From Liolophura sinensis (Eukaryota; Mollusca; Polyplacophora; Chitonida; Chitonidae), in contig NC_088307.1 of the NCBI RefSeq assembly GCF_032854445.1, positions 11,484,017 through 11,548,016 on the forward strand: a DNA stretch of 64,000 bases. Direction: 5' to 3'. The translations under genes and the position numbers were made by a program. Numbering within the stretch: position 1 is the stretch's first letter; every line of letters starts with the position of its first letter. Of this stretch, positions 34,301 through 49,282 are shown one piece after another. The notes under the pieces are model-generated. The model worked only from the letters and a program-made list of their open reading frames with translations. It did not search any database and was not told the origin of the DNA.

Positions 34301-37300
34301 ATCTTGCATTTTTTAAATTTTATATACGTGTATGTAGTTTATAAAATTTACTTTCAGCGAGAAAAAAGAAAAATACAAATCTTAACAGTCTATATGCTGT
34401 TACGGCTTGTTTCGCCCAGATGTTAAGCCATAATCATTCACTCATGTCTAATTCCCCTTGGATTTTCGGATGTTGTGACATCAATATGACCCTGGTTCAA
34501 TCATCTGACCATCCAGACTTCAAAAAACAACATGTTTTTTACATTTTGTAATGACGGGCACAATCAAAGATGTTGTGATGTTCTTTCCTGGTTGAAATCT
34601 CAGAAAGGTGATTTCAGTCCTGTTGGAAAATGTAACTTTCAGCCCCACAAATAGTACTGACGTTTATTTGCCTCTAAAAATGCTCTTTTTCTGGGTGAAA
34701 TTTCAGGTCACTTTTGGGCCAGAGAAATTAAAACAGTGAACAAAATATAATCATTATTATCTTGGAACAAATGTGTCAAAATTTCAACTTCCACTTCTCC
34801 ATACCATCCACCCCCCCGAAAAAAGCACTGCGGTGCATTTGGTGTTCGTGAAGTCAGAAATCGCTCTTTGTAATTGGCCCCAGATCTTACAGTCTTCTGA
34901 ACTTGGGAACCGGATTGAATTTTGCAGTTGTTGAAAATCTTTCCCCTCACCTGTGAATCCTGGGTCGCAGTCACACTCGAATGATCCGGGCTTCTCCACA
35001 CATTCCCCTCGATCACCACACGGATTTATTGTTTGATTACACTCTAGGATATCCACATCACAATCCACCCCTTCCCAGCCTGGACAAATGCAAAAAATGT
35101 GTTACACGCTAAAAAAAAATATTTTAAGCCTTTTTTAAAACTCAAACATGAGGTGCGTCATTTCATTAGAACTGGCCTTTCCCACCATCTACCATGTCTA
35201 CCCTAATTCCTCAACCTTTACACATATGACAGAACAACTTTCAGTGCAACTTCTCCCTATTTTTGATTTCATTTTGGAGACTATATTGGTTGGATTGACC
35301 AATTTCAGGGCTTAGGAAAAAGCAAACTTTTATCAGTCTACACAAAATAACGCCTACAGAATATGGTAGAAAAAACACCCTGCGAACACGAAAAAAGATG
35401 GAAGAATTACTGTACTGTAAAGCCTTGGATACAGCCAGCACTTTTTTCTTAAAGAAGAAAAAGACTTAAATACCAAACAAATACCATTGAATAGAGTATG
35501 CATTCCCTTGCAGGTGCATGCCATAAAAATTCTAATATGTACTTCAAATTGAAAAATTATAAATACATTCAGCGCCAAAATCCACTGTGAGCAACTCCAT
35601 TTTGCCTAAGAACTAGTCCTGAAGTCGGTGTTAGGAGGAGATTTGCCTTCTGTAACTGCTGAAGGCTCACTACCTTCTTCCCAGAAGGTAGTTAACAGTA
35701 CAGTTCGTTTTCCGTTTGACGATCGGGAAACCGGAATGTTAGAAGTAGGTTCCGAGTTTACATGAACAAGCCGGCAGTTTTAATAACTCTCACTGACTGA
35801 GAGGCAGCACACCCCCAGCATAAATTACAGAGTTTTAAAGATGGAGGACGCCATGGACTGAGCGATTTATGTCAGCTTTGCCGTATTCAAGCTTTACATG
35901 TATGGCGAGGAAAAATTGCAAAATTATGCAGCAGGCACCATGAGATAGAAAAAAATGTGAAAATTTTAGCCTATAGTGCCATTTTTTAAAAAGTTTTCTT
36001 CTCCCTTAAAATCTGACCACTCTACAAACTCAGACTGAAAGATAAAAGGAAACAATAAAATACTTCTATCAAAATCACAATAAAAAGTTAATCTATGGTA
36101 AGGATCTTCTCTGAGAGTTGGTCAGGTTAGCCCAACAAACATACTGTTAATCATGGCCTCAGACTTCAGTGCAGAAGCAGTATCAAAGCTAGGCGGGGGA
36201 ATTACCGAGATTGCACTTAATTCTTACGTAATACGACCTGACTCAGAATTGAACCTTGGACCTTCTACTTATTAGGCAGATGATTTAAGCCCTCGATCAC
36301 TGCAGTGTAGTCATACATATTGTACTTTACTGATTTTATTTTTGATTGGTGTTTTACGCCGTGCTTACATACTGTAAATTTTAAGCCTTTCAACCACTAA
36401 ATCCCTTTTTTTAAGAAGAATTTGTGCATAGAACCATTATGAAAATGACACTAAAAATAATTTGTTCGTGTTATTTAAGATGCAATCTTCATAAAACTGT
36501 GAATTATTCAGATCTATCAGAATGTTGCAAAATATTTTTTTCAAAAGTTGATGAATTAGGGAACATGTATTTAAAGATTCTCTTGGCTAATCATAGCTTA
36601 CCGCTGGTACATGTATTTAAAGGTTCTCTTGGCTAATCATAGCTTACCGCTGGTACATGTATTTAAAGGTTCTCTTGGCTAATCATAGCTTACCGCTGGT
36701 ACATGTATTTAAAGGTTCTCTTGGCTAATCATAGCTTACCGCTGGTACATGTATTTAAAGGTTCTCTTGGCTAATCATAGCTTACCGCTGGTACATGTAT
36801 TTAAAGGTTCTCTTGGCTAATCATAGCTTACCGCTGGTACATGTATTTAAAGGTTCTCTTGGCTAATCATAGCTTACCGCTGGTACACGTGCAGTTGTAG
36901 CCATTGATGAGATCTGTACATATTCCACCGTTCTGACAAGGCCCTGGTTCACACTCATCAATGTCAGTGCTGCAGTTTTTATCTGTGTAGCCTGTAACAG
37001 AAGACAGAAAAAAAAACTTTGAAAATGTAAATACCCAAAATGTACTTTTTCAAATGACATAATGGAACGGCATCATGCCATATCCAACATACGAGGAGAG
37101 AGGAGGTGTTTTAAGTTAAAAAATTACAACAAGAATCACAAAGCCGTTTGTGACTGAAGTCAAAACTTAAAACCTCTTCACAATGCTAAGTTATAGGTAA
37201 CGTAAGTTCAAATTTAGATACATTTGTCTATACATATAATAACATTGATAAGATGCACAACATTTTAATTTCTAAAGGCGAAAAATAAGGCTTAAGACCG

Positions 37301-40300
37301 CATTTCAATTTGGACTTAAGTCAGAAATGTCTTTTTTTCGAATCAGCCTCAATCATTCTCAGCCAATTATGTTTTCAGAACATCAGAACTTTCCATGCAC
37401 AATATCATAACGATTTTATCCTACACTGCAATTGAAGGTGGAGCTGTACATATAGTAGTAAAAAGATTCTTATTTCCATGTAATTAAAGCGACTGGCCAC
37501 AAAGCAACTGGTCACAAAACAACTGGCCACAAAGCAACTGGCCACAAATCAACCAGTCATTTTGTTACACTGCTTACAAATGTAATATCAAATAAGACAT
37601 CATAATTATAATAATATCTTTATTCACCAAAGTATGCTGGAAGAATTTACAAAGAAATTGTGCTTCACCAAATTCTTCTAGATATATGCCGAAATAATAA
37701 TAATTCATAACGCATAATGACAAATAAACTATGAACTCCAGAATGACTGAAGTTAGATCTATGAAAAAAAAATCACAAGTAGCTATAAAATGGATTAAGA
37801 ATAGATTTCCATGTTTTCAGCTTGATACTATCCCTGTTGAACTAATTCAGTTAACCAATGACATTGCACAAAAATGTATCCCATTCTGCAATAGGCTATG
37901 AGGTTACTTGTGGGCATGGGTGTTACGTATCCTGTGATTGGCTAACACATTGCGTTCTGGGGAATCCTCCAGGCCATGATTGGCTAAAAGATTATGTTCC
38001 TGGCCACTTGATTGGCTCGACAGTTAGGTTCTGTGGAATCACCACAGCTATCATCGCCTAAAAGTTTCTCTGACATTACCCATGCTGTGATTGGGTAAGA
38101 GATAATTCCTTGCATTTTCATAACACAATGTTCACAGAATCTATTAAAAAGTTACCAGAAATTTTGGCTGTGTCCAGTATATGGTGTTAATAAGACTGAC
38201 ATTAAACAATGTTTCAAGCAAGTATTGAACTCGTCTCTCACTAAAACCTACCTGGGTGACACAAGCAGATATAATCCAGGAGAGTGACGTTTGATTGGCA
38301 GGTGGCACCATTGCGACAGGGAAAATCAGCACAGTAATCAATTTCATCCTCACAGGTTTTTCCCTCGTATCCCGGGGCACAGGTACAATTAAACCTCGCC
38401 ACCTCCTGATGAATGCGCCGTGAGAAAAAACAAACCACACAGTCAGACGTAAGTCAATCGTAAGCAGAGAAAGCGCATGTAGCTTGCATTATTTCACGAG
38501 CGTGATTGAACATTTTCTGCGCATGCACCAGGTAGGTTCTTAAAATTTGTAATCCCAAATCGTGTCCTAAACAGTAACTGAAAATTTTCTGCAGGAGAAA
38601 ATGAATATGTTTAACTTACAAACAGAAAGCCTACTAAACACATTTCACTTCTGGTGCTTTAAAACTTTCTTTCTTAACATTTAGATATTTTCTCTGAAAT
38701 CAAAGCAGATCCAAACATGTGTACATATTCCTGCAGTTTATCTAAAACACATGGTCTGATAATTTATCTTTGAAAAACGGACCAAATGAACATTCTCAAA
38801 GTGGAATTTTTTTCAGAAGGGTACGAAGATAATAAGAAAATGATTTGAATATTCCTGGAACTAATTTGAGACACATCATGCATGCCCGTGGATAAATAAA
38901 GAAATTTCAAAGCTGTATTAACTAGTCTGACTTGTATTGAGATTATGGAAAACATTTGACTCGTTACCATGGAGATATACATAATCATCTTTTTAATTAA
39001 AATACATAATCATCTTTTTAATTAAATTTGCATACCTGTCCTGATATCGTTTCATTATAATCCTGGCAGGTAGCTCCGTTCTGGCATGGCTCACGATCAC
39101 AGGTCTCTGTAATCTGAGTGGGGAGACATTCCATGGATTACTGGACTGAATCAATGAAGGATTATGGCCTAATAGCAATATGGCATTACTGCAGTGGTAA
39201 AATATACCTGCAGAAATGACTGACTGATTATGTTTTGTCAGAAATCACTATATTTGCCCTAGATGTTTGCTTGAGGAAAATGTAAATAAATGTCATAATC
39301 TTTTTGGTTACTTCGGTAACCGGTGCTGATCGAAACCCACATTTTCCCAGGGACATCCGAACAAAGCTCAAAACATCCTTTTGAGGCGAACAAAAAATTC
39401 TAATGTGTAACTTTTTGTTGTCACGGTAAATTTTACGTCAAATACAGGACATGTATAGTTACTAAGTGAAGAAATAAAATCTGGAGCATTGCATGCATCA
39501 GTTCACACCATTCACCAAGACACAGTGCAATAAGCACTATTTATGTTTCTCCTATTGTGACAAATATAGGCTGGACTATATATTTACAGCCATCAATTAC
39601 TGTAACGTACAGCATGCAGCGTAGTACAACTTGTATACATTTACATGAAGACTTGACACCTTTAAAAAAACTGTTTTGAGAGAAAATGAAGAAAATGATG
39701 ATAAATACACACCCCTGTTAAACTACTATTTATTTATTTATTTATTTATTTATTTGATTGGTGTTTTACATCGTACTCATGACTATTTCACTGATACGAC
39801 GGTGGCCAGCATTATGGTGGGAGGAAACCCGGCAGAGCCCGGGGGAAATTCCGCGACCATCCACCAGCCTGAAAACCCGTGACTAGGAAGTCAGCATGAG
39901 CTGGACGAACTCACAGCCACCGCATTGGCGAGAGGCACCTGGCTGCACTAGTGCCATGATCAACTGAGCCATGGAGGCTCTGTTACACCACTACATGCGT
40001 AGTGTGTACACAGAAAGTAACCACATGACAATGACATTTGGTAGCATTTTAACCTACAACAATTTAGACTTGCACAAGAAAAAAAAAATTGACCAGAGGT
40101 GAATTTGAATCGAGTCTCAACGACGACGTATACTCACCAAGATATCACAGTTTTTACCAGTGTAATTCGAGGTACAGTTACAGCTGTAGTCATTCAGTTC
40201 ATCTATACACAGTCCCCCGTTGCGACAGGGTAAATTCTCACACTCGTTTCTCTGAGCTTCACACCTGGGGAAAGGTAAGATTATCACTAGTAACAACAAC

Positions 40301-43300
40301 AACAATAACTGGGAGGACACATGTATGAACATCCGTGGAGATGTGTGCAAAATGTCTCTGTTTGAGGAGTCTACGTCTTGAGAACCACAGGTATGTCTCC
40401 GAAATGAGTCCATACGCCCAGGTGGATGAAGGAAATGGCCATGGAATATATGAGCAATCCAGCCAAACATGGTGAGACAAAAAAAAAAAACTCCAGAAAA
40501 AAATTGTCACTCTTAATGAAAATGAAGTTCACAGTTTCACACAGTGTCTTCCATTGATGAGAGCAAAGAAAAAAACAACACACACAAGTCACAGGTAAAT
40601 CCACAGGTAAACCCACAGGTAAATCCTCGTTAAGAATCCAGATAGTCCAGGTGTGTGATATGATTGCAGTCTGGACTGAAATATAGCTACATGTATATAC
40701 AGCCCTCACTTCTGTCCGGTATCCACCTACATGTGGCTGTATCTGCCACACTGCCGGTGTTGACGCAGTACCTGTAGCCAATCTCTACCTGACCTTAACG
40801 AGTCGACAAAACTGCCCTCAGGTTAACAGCCCTCTTAACACAGACGCACAGATTTCTGATAAACTTTTCCAGATCACCAGGTTGTATACTTGCCTGGTGT
40901 TTACCTGTGCGCTGGTTTAACTTTCACCTGAGTATGCCTATTGGCGTAACGAGCTACTACTATTGTCCTTCTGACCTCTTGACTATAACAGTGCATGTAA
41001 TAAAGTAAAGTGAACAACCAGGTGTTAGAATGGTGTAACTTGCACACGTCTTTCACAAGGTGCTTATCTTGTGCAAATTATCTAGTTCAAGTTAGGCAGT
41101 ACAAGCTATAGCTAGACTTTCTTCATCATGACTTTGCAAACTGTCATTCTCCTTATTCAAACAAGCATGCATTCATACACCACAAAAAAAAAAAAAAATA
41201 CACCTGTTAAATTTTCCAGATAAACCTAATTTTACAAGGTTTGTGTACATCAACTAAACAGCTTCTCAAGCCAAGCAGAACATCTCACAAAATCTCACAG
41301 GTATACACAGGTAATACACATGTACAGCTAATATGCAAAATGATGTCAGCTGCGACAAATTTACCCCATATGCGTTTACCTGAGACGCACAGGTAGACAC
41401 ATTAGATTGATAACGATCACCAGAGGGGGACCGATCAGCCCAGGTGAAGTGTTTGTAATTAACGCTGTGGATTCATGCTCGTATATACATATATGTGTAC
41501 GCTTTATTTCTCTATATCCTTGTGTGTTTATAGATATGCAGGTATACATGCAACATAGGCTTGTTTAAAGTTTCTTTTCCCCCAAAACAGCGCACTGAAT
41601 CCAATGCTAACTTCAAAGCTTTAACTATGGTACATGTATCTGAATGTCCAAAAACATGCTAACAGTTGGAGCTCATGTTAAAATGCTATCAACATGTATG
41701 TCAGTTAAATGCTATCAACACGTATGTCAGTTAAATGCTATCAACACGTATGTCAGTTAAATGCTATCAACACGTACATGTATGTCAGTTAAATGCTATC
41801 AACACGTATGTCAGTTAAATGCTATCAACACGTATGTCAATTACATGTATATTGTAAATGTTGATTATTATTAGTAACTGAATTAATACTTTTTATATAT
41901 CTGCATAGACATAAACTTTATCAAAATTTACGCAGAGCCTAATCTTTAGGGAGCCTGAGTTAGTATTTCCATGCACATGTGCCTGTATCGGTAAAAAATT
42001 CACGCGGAGCGCAGTCCTTGTGGAAGAGATTCCACTGTGAAGCAGCACATTCACTTAATACCCTATAAAAACAGCTAAATGAAATTTAGGATATACAGTT
42101 ACATGTCCAGACATAAATGTAGGCGCCATTACAATTTTAGTCCACTTTTTCACCTCATGTGACAATATCGTAACACAGGTAAGACACGGGTTAAGCTGGG
42201 ACCTAAGGTATGGGTAAATGTCCAGGTAAAAAATCACGCAAGTATTGAGGTCAAACTGCCGCCATTCTTGTATATACACATTTAAAGCTGAAAGCACTTT
42301 GACACTGTAAATACGTAAACTTCAAACTCAATCATCATACACCTCATAAGTCATTCGATCTCATTCCAAGATGATCAATAAATCTCTTAACATGGATACT
42401 GAGTCACCAGGGGGCAGGCCTTGCACACCTGTCCACACCCAGGTGAAAATAACTCAGCTGTAATCAACAGGTACAGTATGACACATAACACTGCTGTACA
42501 TCAGCTTTGATAAAACCTTACATCATATCGTATTCCATACCTGACTTTATCAGATCGATAAAGAGCTCTGATTTTATATGTAGAATGATTTACAAGAATG
42601 GTGAGAATAATTTATCAAAATGTGTGTAAATATATGCAATATACATGTATCTACAAGCTACTGTAGTCGATAACATGCGTACAATGTACACGTAGCTAAA
42701 TGTGAGACAGAAATTTAAGTAGTGTGTTCCATTATTAGCTATGAACAGGTGACATCATGTCTTACCTGTACAGGTAATCAATATGTGATATAACGTTACC
42801 TGTTATCAATATCAACAAGTGCATGTACAGTATCCACATGTATACCTTTAAACCTTAAAGCGAAACCATAAATGCAACTGAGCCCAGGTGAAAGAAATTT
42901 TAAAAGAAACTAATAAACTGGAATAGAATCTGTTAAATGTTGGCAACGATTTTCATAAATAATGGAAGATTTCACAAAGTATCCTTTCTGACACGCACCT
43001 ATTGAAAGATGATCATAAAGATAAAACTATAGCTCTTAAATAATGTATCCAACAGTTTCAATCTCGCTCTAAACACTGATCACTTTAAACGAGACTCTTT
43101 TGGGTCTTTCAGATGAATAATACAAGGACACAGTAAATAGTTCTTCACTGATAATCGACAATTCCCGGCATTTTAGATCACACCGGTACATCCAGAACAC
43201 ATATGTACGGTGATGTCCACTAATGCAGAGGGCATTTTGCTGCTACATGTACTTTTCATTTATCACAGTCAAGTCTCCACACCTTTTCACACACATTGTG

Positions 43301-46300
43301 CAAGAAATCACTAAACAAATTTGAGGGTTTTAAGGCACACGGATGTTGTTCATCCCAGCTGTCATATCTCCATTCTTTCTTGACTGTTGGGTAAGAAATC
43401 ACTAGACACACCTGGAATCAGCGACACATATATCTTCTTTGTCACCGACAGTTGTGAAATCCCACTCATTCAAAACACTTGGGCATGAAATCACTTAACA
43501 GACCTGGCCTCAGCAACACATAAAACTCCTTGCACTACACCACTGACACAAATAAAAAAGGCCAACATCGGTTCAACTCTGCCGATCTAAGACTAATGTG
43601 CCTCCTTCCTGGGTCTTGCTGAACAGCTTACATCCCTGGGGCGATGCAGCCTGGAGTCTCCATGGGGCAAATTACGTCATACAGCTCAAGGGGAGAGCAA
43701 AGGTTCAGTAAACATAGCTTAATCCTTCTTGTAAATTATGGCACCTATGCATTACATAAACTCAGGACTTTGCACTGAGCAAGGGACAAGTACATCATCC
43801 CCTGTGTCATTACAGAAAGGCTGCTTTCTTTCTCTGGAGTCCCCCCTGTGGAGAGGGTTTTAATTGTGCAGGCTTTAGACAAACACAAGTGGTTAACAAA
43901 ACAACAGTGAAGGTGGTAAGGTTATCAGTCCAAGCTCTCACTGGGGGTGTCTATATAGCCTTCATACTCAAGGCTATGCTAAGAATGGCCCTGTGCCCCT
44001 CTGAAACACTGCCCAGAAACAGTTCTATGGGATTTCTCATAACACATCCCAGTTTGGCTCAGCAAATTTAAATGGACCTGAGCTAACATAGGCTATTAAA
44101 GCGAGCAGGTATTGTCAATATACATGTACCTCTGCCCAGCTACTTTAAACACTGTGGGACAACACGGTTTGACAACGGGTGAGGCAATCAGTGACAGTAT
44201 TTATTACACACTAGGGCTGTTACATCACCAGCAGGCCTTGCAGCATGCACCTCTCCCAAATTTGAGGACAATCTTGAAAATGCAAACATGAATTACACCT
44301 ACATGTACATTAAATGAGCATATATTGCGTTCCTGAGTAACTGACCCTGTTTACCATGATTCTGAGAGTTCCATTGATTTTAGAAATTTGTACTGAGGTT
44401 TGCTTGGAACACGGGACTATATTCTACTGGTAAAATTGTAAATTTCATCACCAAAAATAACATTTTGTGACATTCATTTGCCTCCAAAAATGTCATTTAG
44501 GTTAAGCTGTTTCCAGTTAAATTACTAAATTCCACATGACGCATCATTGTGACATTTAAACCCTAATCTGCGCAAAGCACCTGTAGCACCAGATGAAGGA
44601 TGAACATGTATCAATGGTATAGATTTCCACCTGACTCAGGTGCTGATTGTGGTCATCATGATAACAGATGTAATACAATGTAGATGATGACAATGTACAT
44701 ACCGTTACATGTATGGGAATGTTGACACATACTTTACACGAATGTTTGCTAGTGGAGGGGAGCAGCTAGACTTACAGGTACATGTACATTGACAGGCCTT
44801 AAAATGATACTTTTGATGCCAACATTTAAATATTTCTGACAAGAAATCAATCAAACTTCGGAATAAAACTTTTAAGTGGCTCTAAAAGGTGGATGAATCA
44901 ATCAGAAAGCAAGAAAAAATTTGTCAACTTGAAAAATGCTAAACTTTAGGTCGGTCAAGAACAGCAACTGCTTACAGTGTTTGCTACAGGTAGTGAAAAA
45001 AGCAATAAGCTCTACATGTATCATTATATAATTGTTCACTTATTTGATTGGTGTTTTAGGCCGTACAGCAGAGTATTTCACTTGTGCGACGACGGCCAGC
45101 ATTGTGGCGAGAGGTTTGTACAGTAGTTATACACCTCTTCCCTTACTTATTACAGCGTTGTTGTTGTCGGGAGAAATCTGTACCTTCCCACAAAGCGTGT
45201 TGTATGAAGTCTGAATAAGGCTACTCTTAGCCTGTAATATAAATACATGTATATATAGTGATATGCTGAATGTTACATTTAACTACTGTAAGTGTTTATT
45301 AACCACACTCCCCCCCCCAGGTGTCCCCCCCCCCTGCAGATATTTATAAGTCCGTAGGTCTTAACGCAGCTGACCACAGGTATGTGTGTGGTGAATCCTT
45401 AAAGCAGAACAACCCTCACATGTTATAACAGAAAATGGAGTGTGGGTGGGTAGAGAAGGGGGGCCCTGACCTGCCTACTACATGTACATGTACGTACCTG
45501 AAGCAGTGACGTGAATCCTGCTTTGTCGGCATGACCTACGTGTCTTTTGATACGTGTCTGTACACGTACATGTGTACATATGCTCTGATGATTAATTAAA
45601 CTCAAACTTTTCAAATTCGCAAAGCGTTCGCACAGGCAAATTAGCAAGCACTGACAGAGGTAAATTAGCAAAAGCATTAACAGAGTGGGACTATAGCTCG
45701 TATCACCAGGGATAAATTAGCAGGCACAAATAATAAACAACAGGTTTTTGCTACCTATTCCTGCACTGAACTGTTAATGGACTGGTAATATGGCTCTTGA
45801 GAAGAAAAAAAAAATGAGCAGCCGAAACACTTGTTTTAAACAAGGTTTAAAGATGCCTAGTAAAATGTTTTTCATGGGTTATATATGTAGCTGACATTTC
45901 TTTTTCTTGTGTGTTTATCCTACTCTGTGAGACACAAATCTGAATGTAGGTAGCAAAATGCAAACACTGTATGCAGCTCCCATTCACAAGTTCGTTCTAC
46001 ATGTAAATGGAACATGTACACTGTATTTAGGTGAGACAATCCCTGTGAATTCTAGCCCGCTGTTTCTTCCTAAACTGACAAATTCTCCTTGTAGATTCTC
46101 ACGGTTAAACATCACATCCAAACACCCCAATTAGAGTATCCTCTACTGACATCTCAAGTACACGTGTGCGGAACAAGGTTCTTCCCAACGAAAAGTCATC
46201 AACTTTCATTAGAATGCATGAATAAGGGACACGAGGCCGATTAGCATAAGCAACTCATGCATATTCATGTGGGAAATTTGCGGTTTGAATTTCAACCAGT

Positions 46301-49239
46301 GAAGTCTCAATGATAAATACAAGTAGAAATTGAACATCTAAGAAAAAATATGTAACTCATATCATACTCTCTTTTTGATTCTTTATCAGATATAGGCACA
46401 CAGGCTTTTTAATGAGCTCTGCCATGCACAAACGTGAAATCTGTTGATGGGCACTGCGCAGCACGCTTTAAATAAACATGCCAGAGAATGCTTTTGAATT
46501 TTTTACTTCTAGGCCGTGCTTTAGCTCATACTTAGCATTCATTGACTAACACTGATTCCGCCAGTGTCTGCCTGTATGAGAAAACCAAAGCGTCTTTAGA
46601 GGGTGAATAGCAGATACATGTAAGTCAAAATGGTTTCTTTTGAAGAGAGTGGCTATACACCATATTATAACAGTGTTGACCGGACTTCTAAACACACAGG
46701 TCATAAGGTTAGCCAGTTACCCCTTCACAAGTTGACGCGTGAAACATAAAATTAGTGCAATTTGGACACCCTGTTTTCAGTACCTCTAATATGGAAGAGA
46801 CAGGAGAAAACAAAATGAACATAAAAACAGCAGTTTGGCCAGGCTCTTTGACATTTATGGCTAGCGCTCTCCTGCAGGCTGCAAAACAATCTCTAACAAA
46901 TGCAATTCTTTGACAGAAGAGAACCCTAATGGACAGCAAGAGTATGGTAACTCACTTTCACCATAAATTAAGCCACATACAGTGAAGCCCTGATCAATTA
47001 AATCAAAATCACAAAATGGAAAACTAGTAATTGATTTATTTATTTATTTGATTGATGTTTTATGCCATAATCAAGAAAATTACACTTATTCAACAGCAGC
47101 CAGCATTATGGTGAGAGGAAATCACGCTCAGGGAAACCATAGTTTGCTGCAGCTGGCAGACCTTCCCCTAAGGTAGCTGTATGAGAGAAGAGGATGACAA
47201 ATAAATGAGGACATAAATAATAGCTTACCTCCAACCATAATATCCAGGTATGCAATTACAGGTGATGTTGTTCAGGCCATCCACGCATGTGGCTCCGTTC
47301 TGACAGTCGTGATTTATGCAGTCATCAATGTCATTGTCGCAATTTCTGCCGTCAAAACCAATAGGGCAGTCACAGTGGTAATCGTTCCACAGCTCAGTGC
47401 AAGTACCGCCATTGTGGCAGCCATACGCATCACAATACGACATCTGGGAGTTGCAGCCCTTGATTACCTCAGTCTGGGATTTCAGTCGGAATCGCTGCGT
47501 GGCATTGTTTAAAGACGGAATCTGTAAGTCAGTATCCGAGAAAAATGGTAGCAAAAGGTCATTTATTCGTATTTCATCCAAACAGCCAATCAAATGGCTT
47601 GATCCCGTCGGATTTGATCCCACCAATAATTCCGTGGAGTTTGCATGTCCAGCGTTTGTACCAGAGATCAAACCTGCCAGCGTTTGAACGGAGTTGTCAT
47701 CGGCAGAGACTGGTTTGTTGTCAACAAACAACTGGATCCGCCCTGGGAACTGTTTCATGATGACACTATGCCATAATCCATCTGATACAACAACAGGACC
47801 CGTCAGACTCTTTGTCTCCTGTCCCAGGGCATATGTTAACTTGACACTGCCGTTTTCCAAATGTACCACGAGATACTCATTCTCCAGCTGCTGTTGGCTT
47901 CTGAGCAAAAATATCGTTCCTGACTGTTCTCTTGTGCGAAGCCTGAGTGACACGGAGTTTACATCCACTGACTTGAGCCCTACTCCTTCATAATAGAGAC
48001 CTCCTTGTGAGAAAGTAGCACTGGTGACACCTGAAACAGTACAAAAGTAACTGTTACATGTACTGTGCCTCTAAAAGTGTATTATATACTGACAGCTTAC
48101 TAATTGCTGAAGTGTTTTCATGTATTTGATGGATGTTAAATGCCATGTTCAAAATGTTTTCACATATACAATGGCCATCAGTTTTAATTCATGAAGGAAA
48201 CCAAAGTGCCAGGGAGTAAACTACCATTTCCATCTACAGATGTCTACATCATAACAGTTAACAAACGCCCATGTCCACAGGCAGATTTGAGACCTTACCT
48301 CATGTGTCCTGCTAATGACACAAATTCAACATGTAACAAATTTAAATTTACCTGTAACATTTAACTATTGCTTATTGTTGCCTATATGTAGTTGTTAGTT
48401 AGCCCATACCAAGGGAAATCACCGTGAAGGGGAGGTAACTTTGTACATGTACTTACATTCATAGCCACCCTGGAGACTCTTACATGTGGCATTTCCAGGG
48501 CAAGGCTGAGCCTTACACACATCCTCAATGCCACAATCCTTGCCAGTAAAACCTTCAGGGCAAGAGCAGCTAAAAGAAAAGAAGATGTAAGGTGACACTA
48601 ATGTTACTTTGTGTTTTACATGGACCAGCAAACTGACATTAAAACTCCCTAAAAATGGAATGAAAATAAAATTCAAAATTCACCTGTTTATTTTGTTTGA
48701 TTTTAATGTTTTAGATGACTTAGATCATGTAAATATGTCTTTAAACAGGAACAACTGGAACAAAAATTCAAACTGGTGAGGTCTAAACAGGTTCAGCCAC
48801 ATTTGCACCACACCTTTGACACATGGATTCACAGGGTGTTCAAACTGGGCAAGTAGCAGGCTGCAGACAGCTGTCTACTTCCATCCCTGTAGCCGCCTAC
48901 TTTGAATATTCTTACTACTTAAATCAATACTACATGTAATTATGACAATTATTTTCAATATAGCCGCCTACTTTTGAAGTCTGACCTCCTTCTCGAATTT
49001 TAGCTGAAAACCCTCGTTTTATAATAATTGTAGCTGTGTATTAAATCATAATGTCTGTTAGAGGCTTGTTTGTCCAGTGTCTCTATGAATCTCTATGAAC
49101 CACTGAACCGAAGGTCTGGCAGCAACCTGCAGATGGTTGTGGGTTTCCCCCGGACACTGTCCGGTTTCCTCCCATCAAAATGCTGGCTGCTGTCGCATAA
49201 GTGAAATGTCCTTGAGTACGGCGGAAAACACCAATCAAA

Positions 49240-49282
<43 letters not shown>

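Larger units (their letters stand above)
40265..47228. other. 7.0 kb crumbs intron between exons N and M
   Basis: The largest crumbs intron in the window. It contains the 26-bp array, repeat family 3 (44315), two SINE fragments and many ACATGTA motifs. No EGF- or LamG-like coding sequence was found, and the flanking phases (2 and 2) join directly. Confidence 0.6.

Noticed and set aside
31411-36887. Regular arrays that superficially recall CRISPR
   Set aside because: Units are directly adjacent tandem repeats without unique spacers, in an animal genome.
36863-37060. 65-codon minus frame covering exon Q in another phase
   Set aside because: The EGF cysteine pattern and the phase joins show the real frame is a different one.
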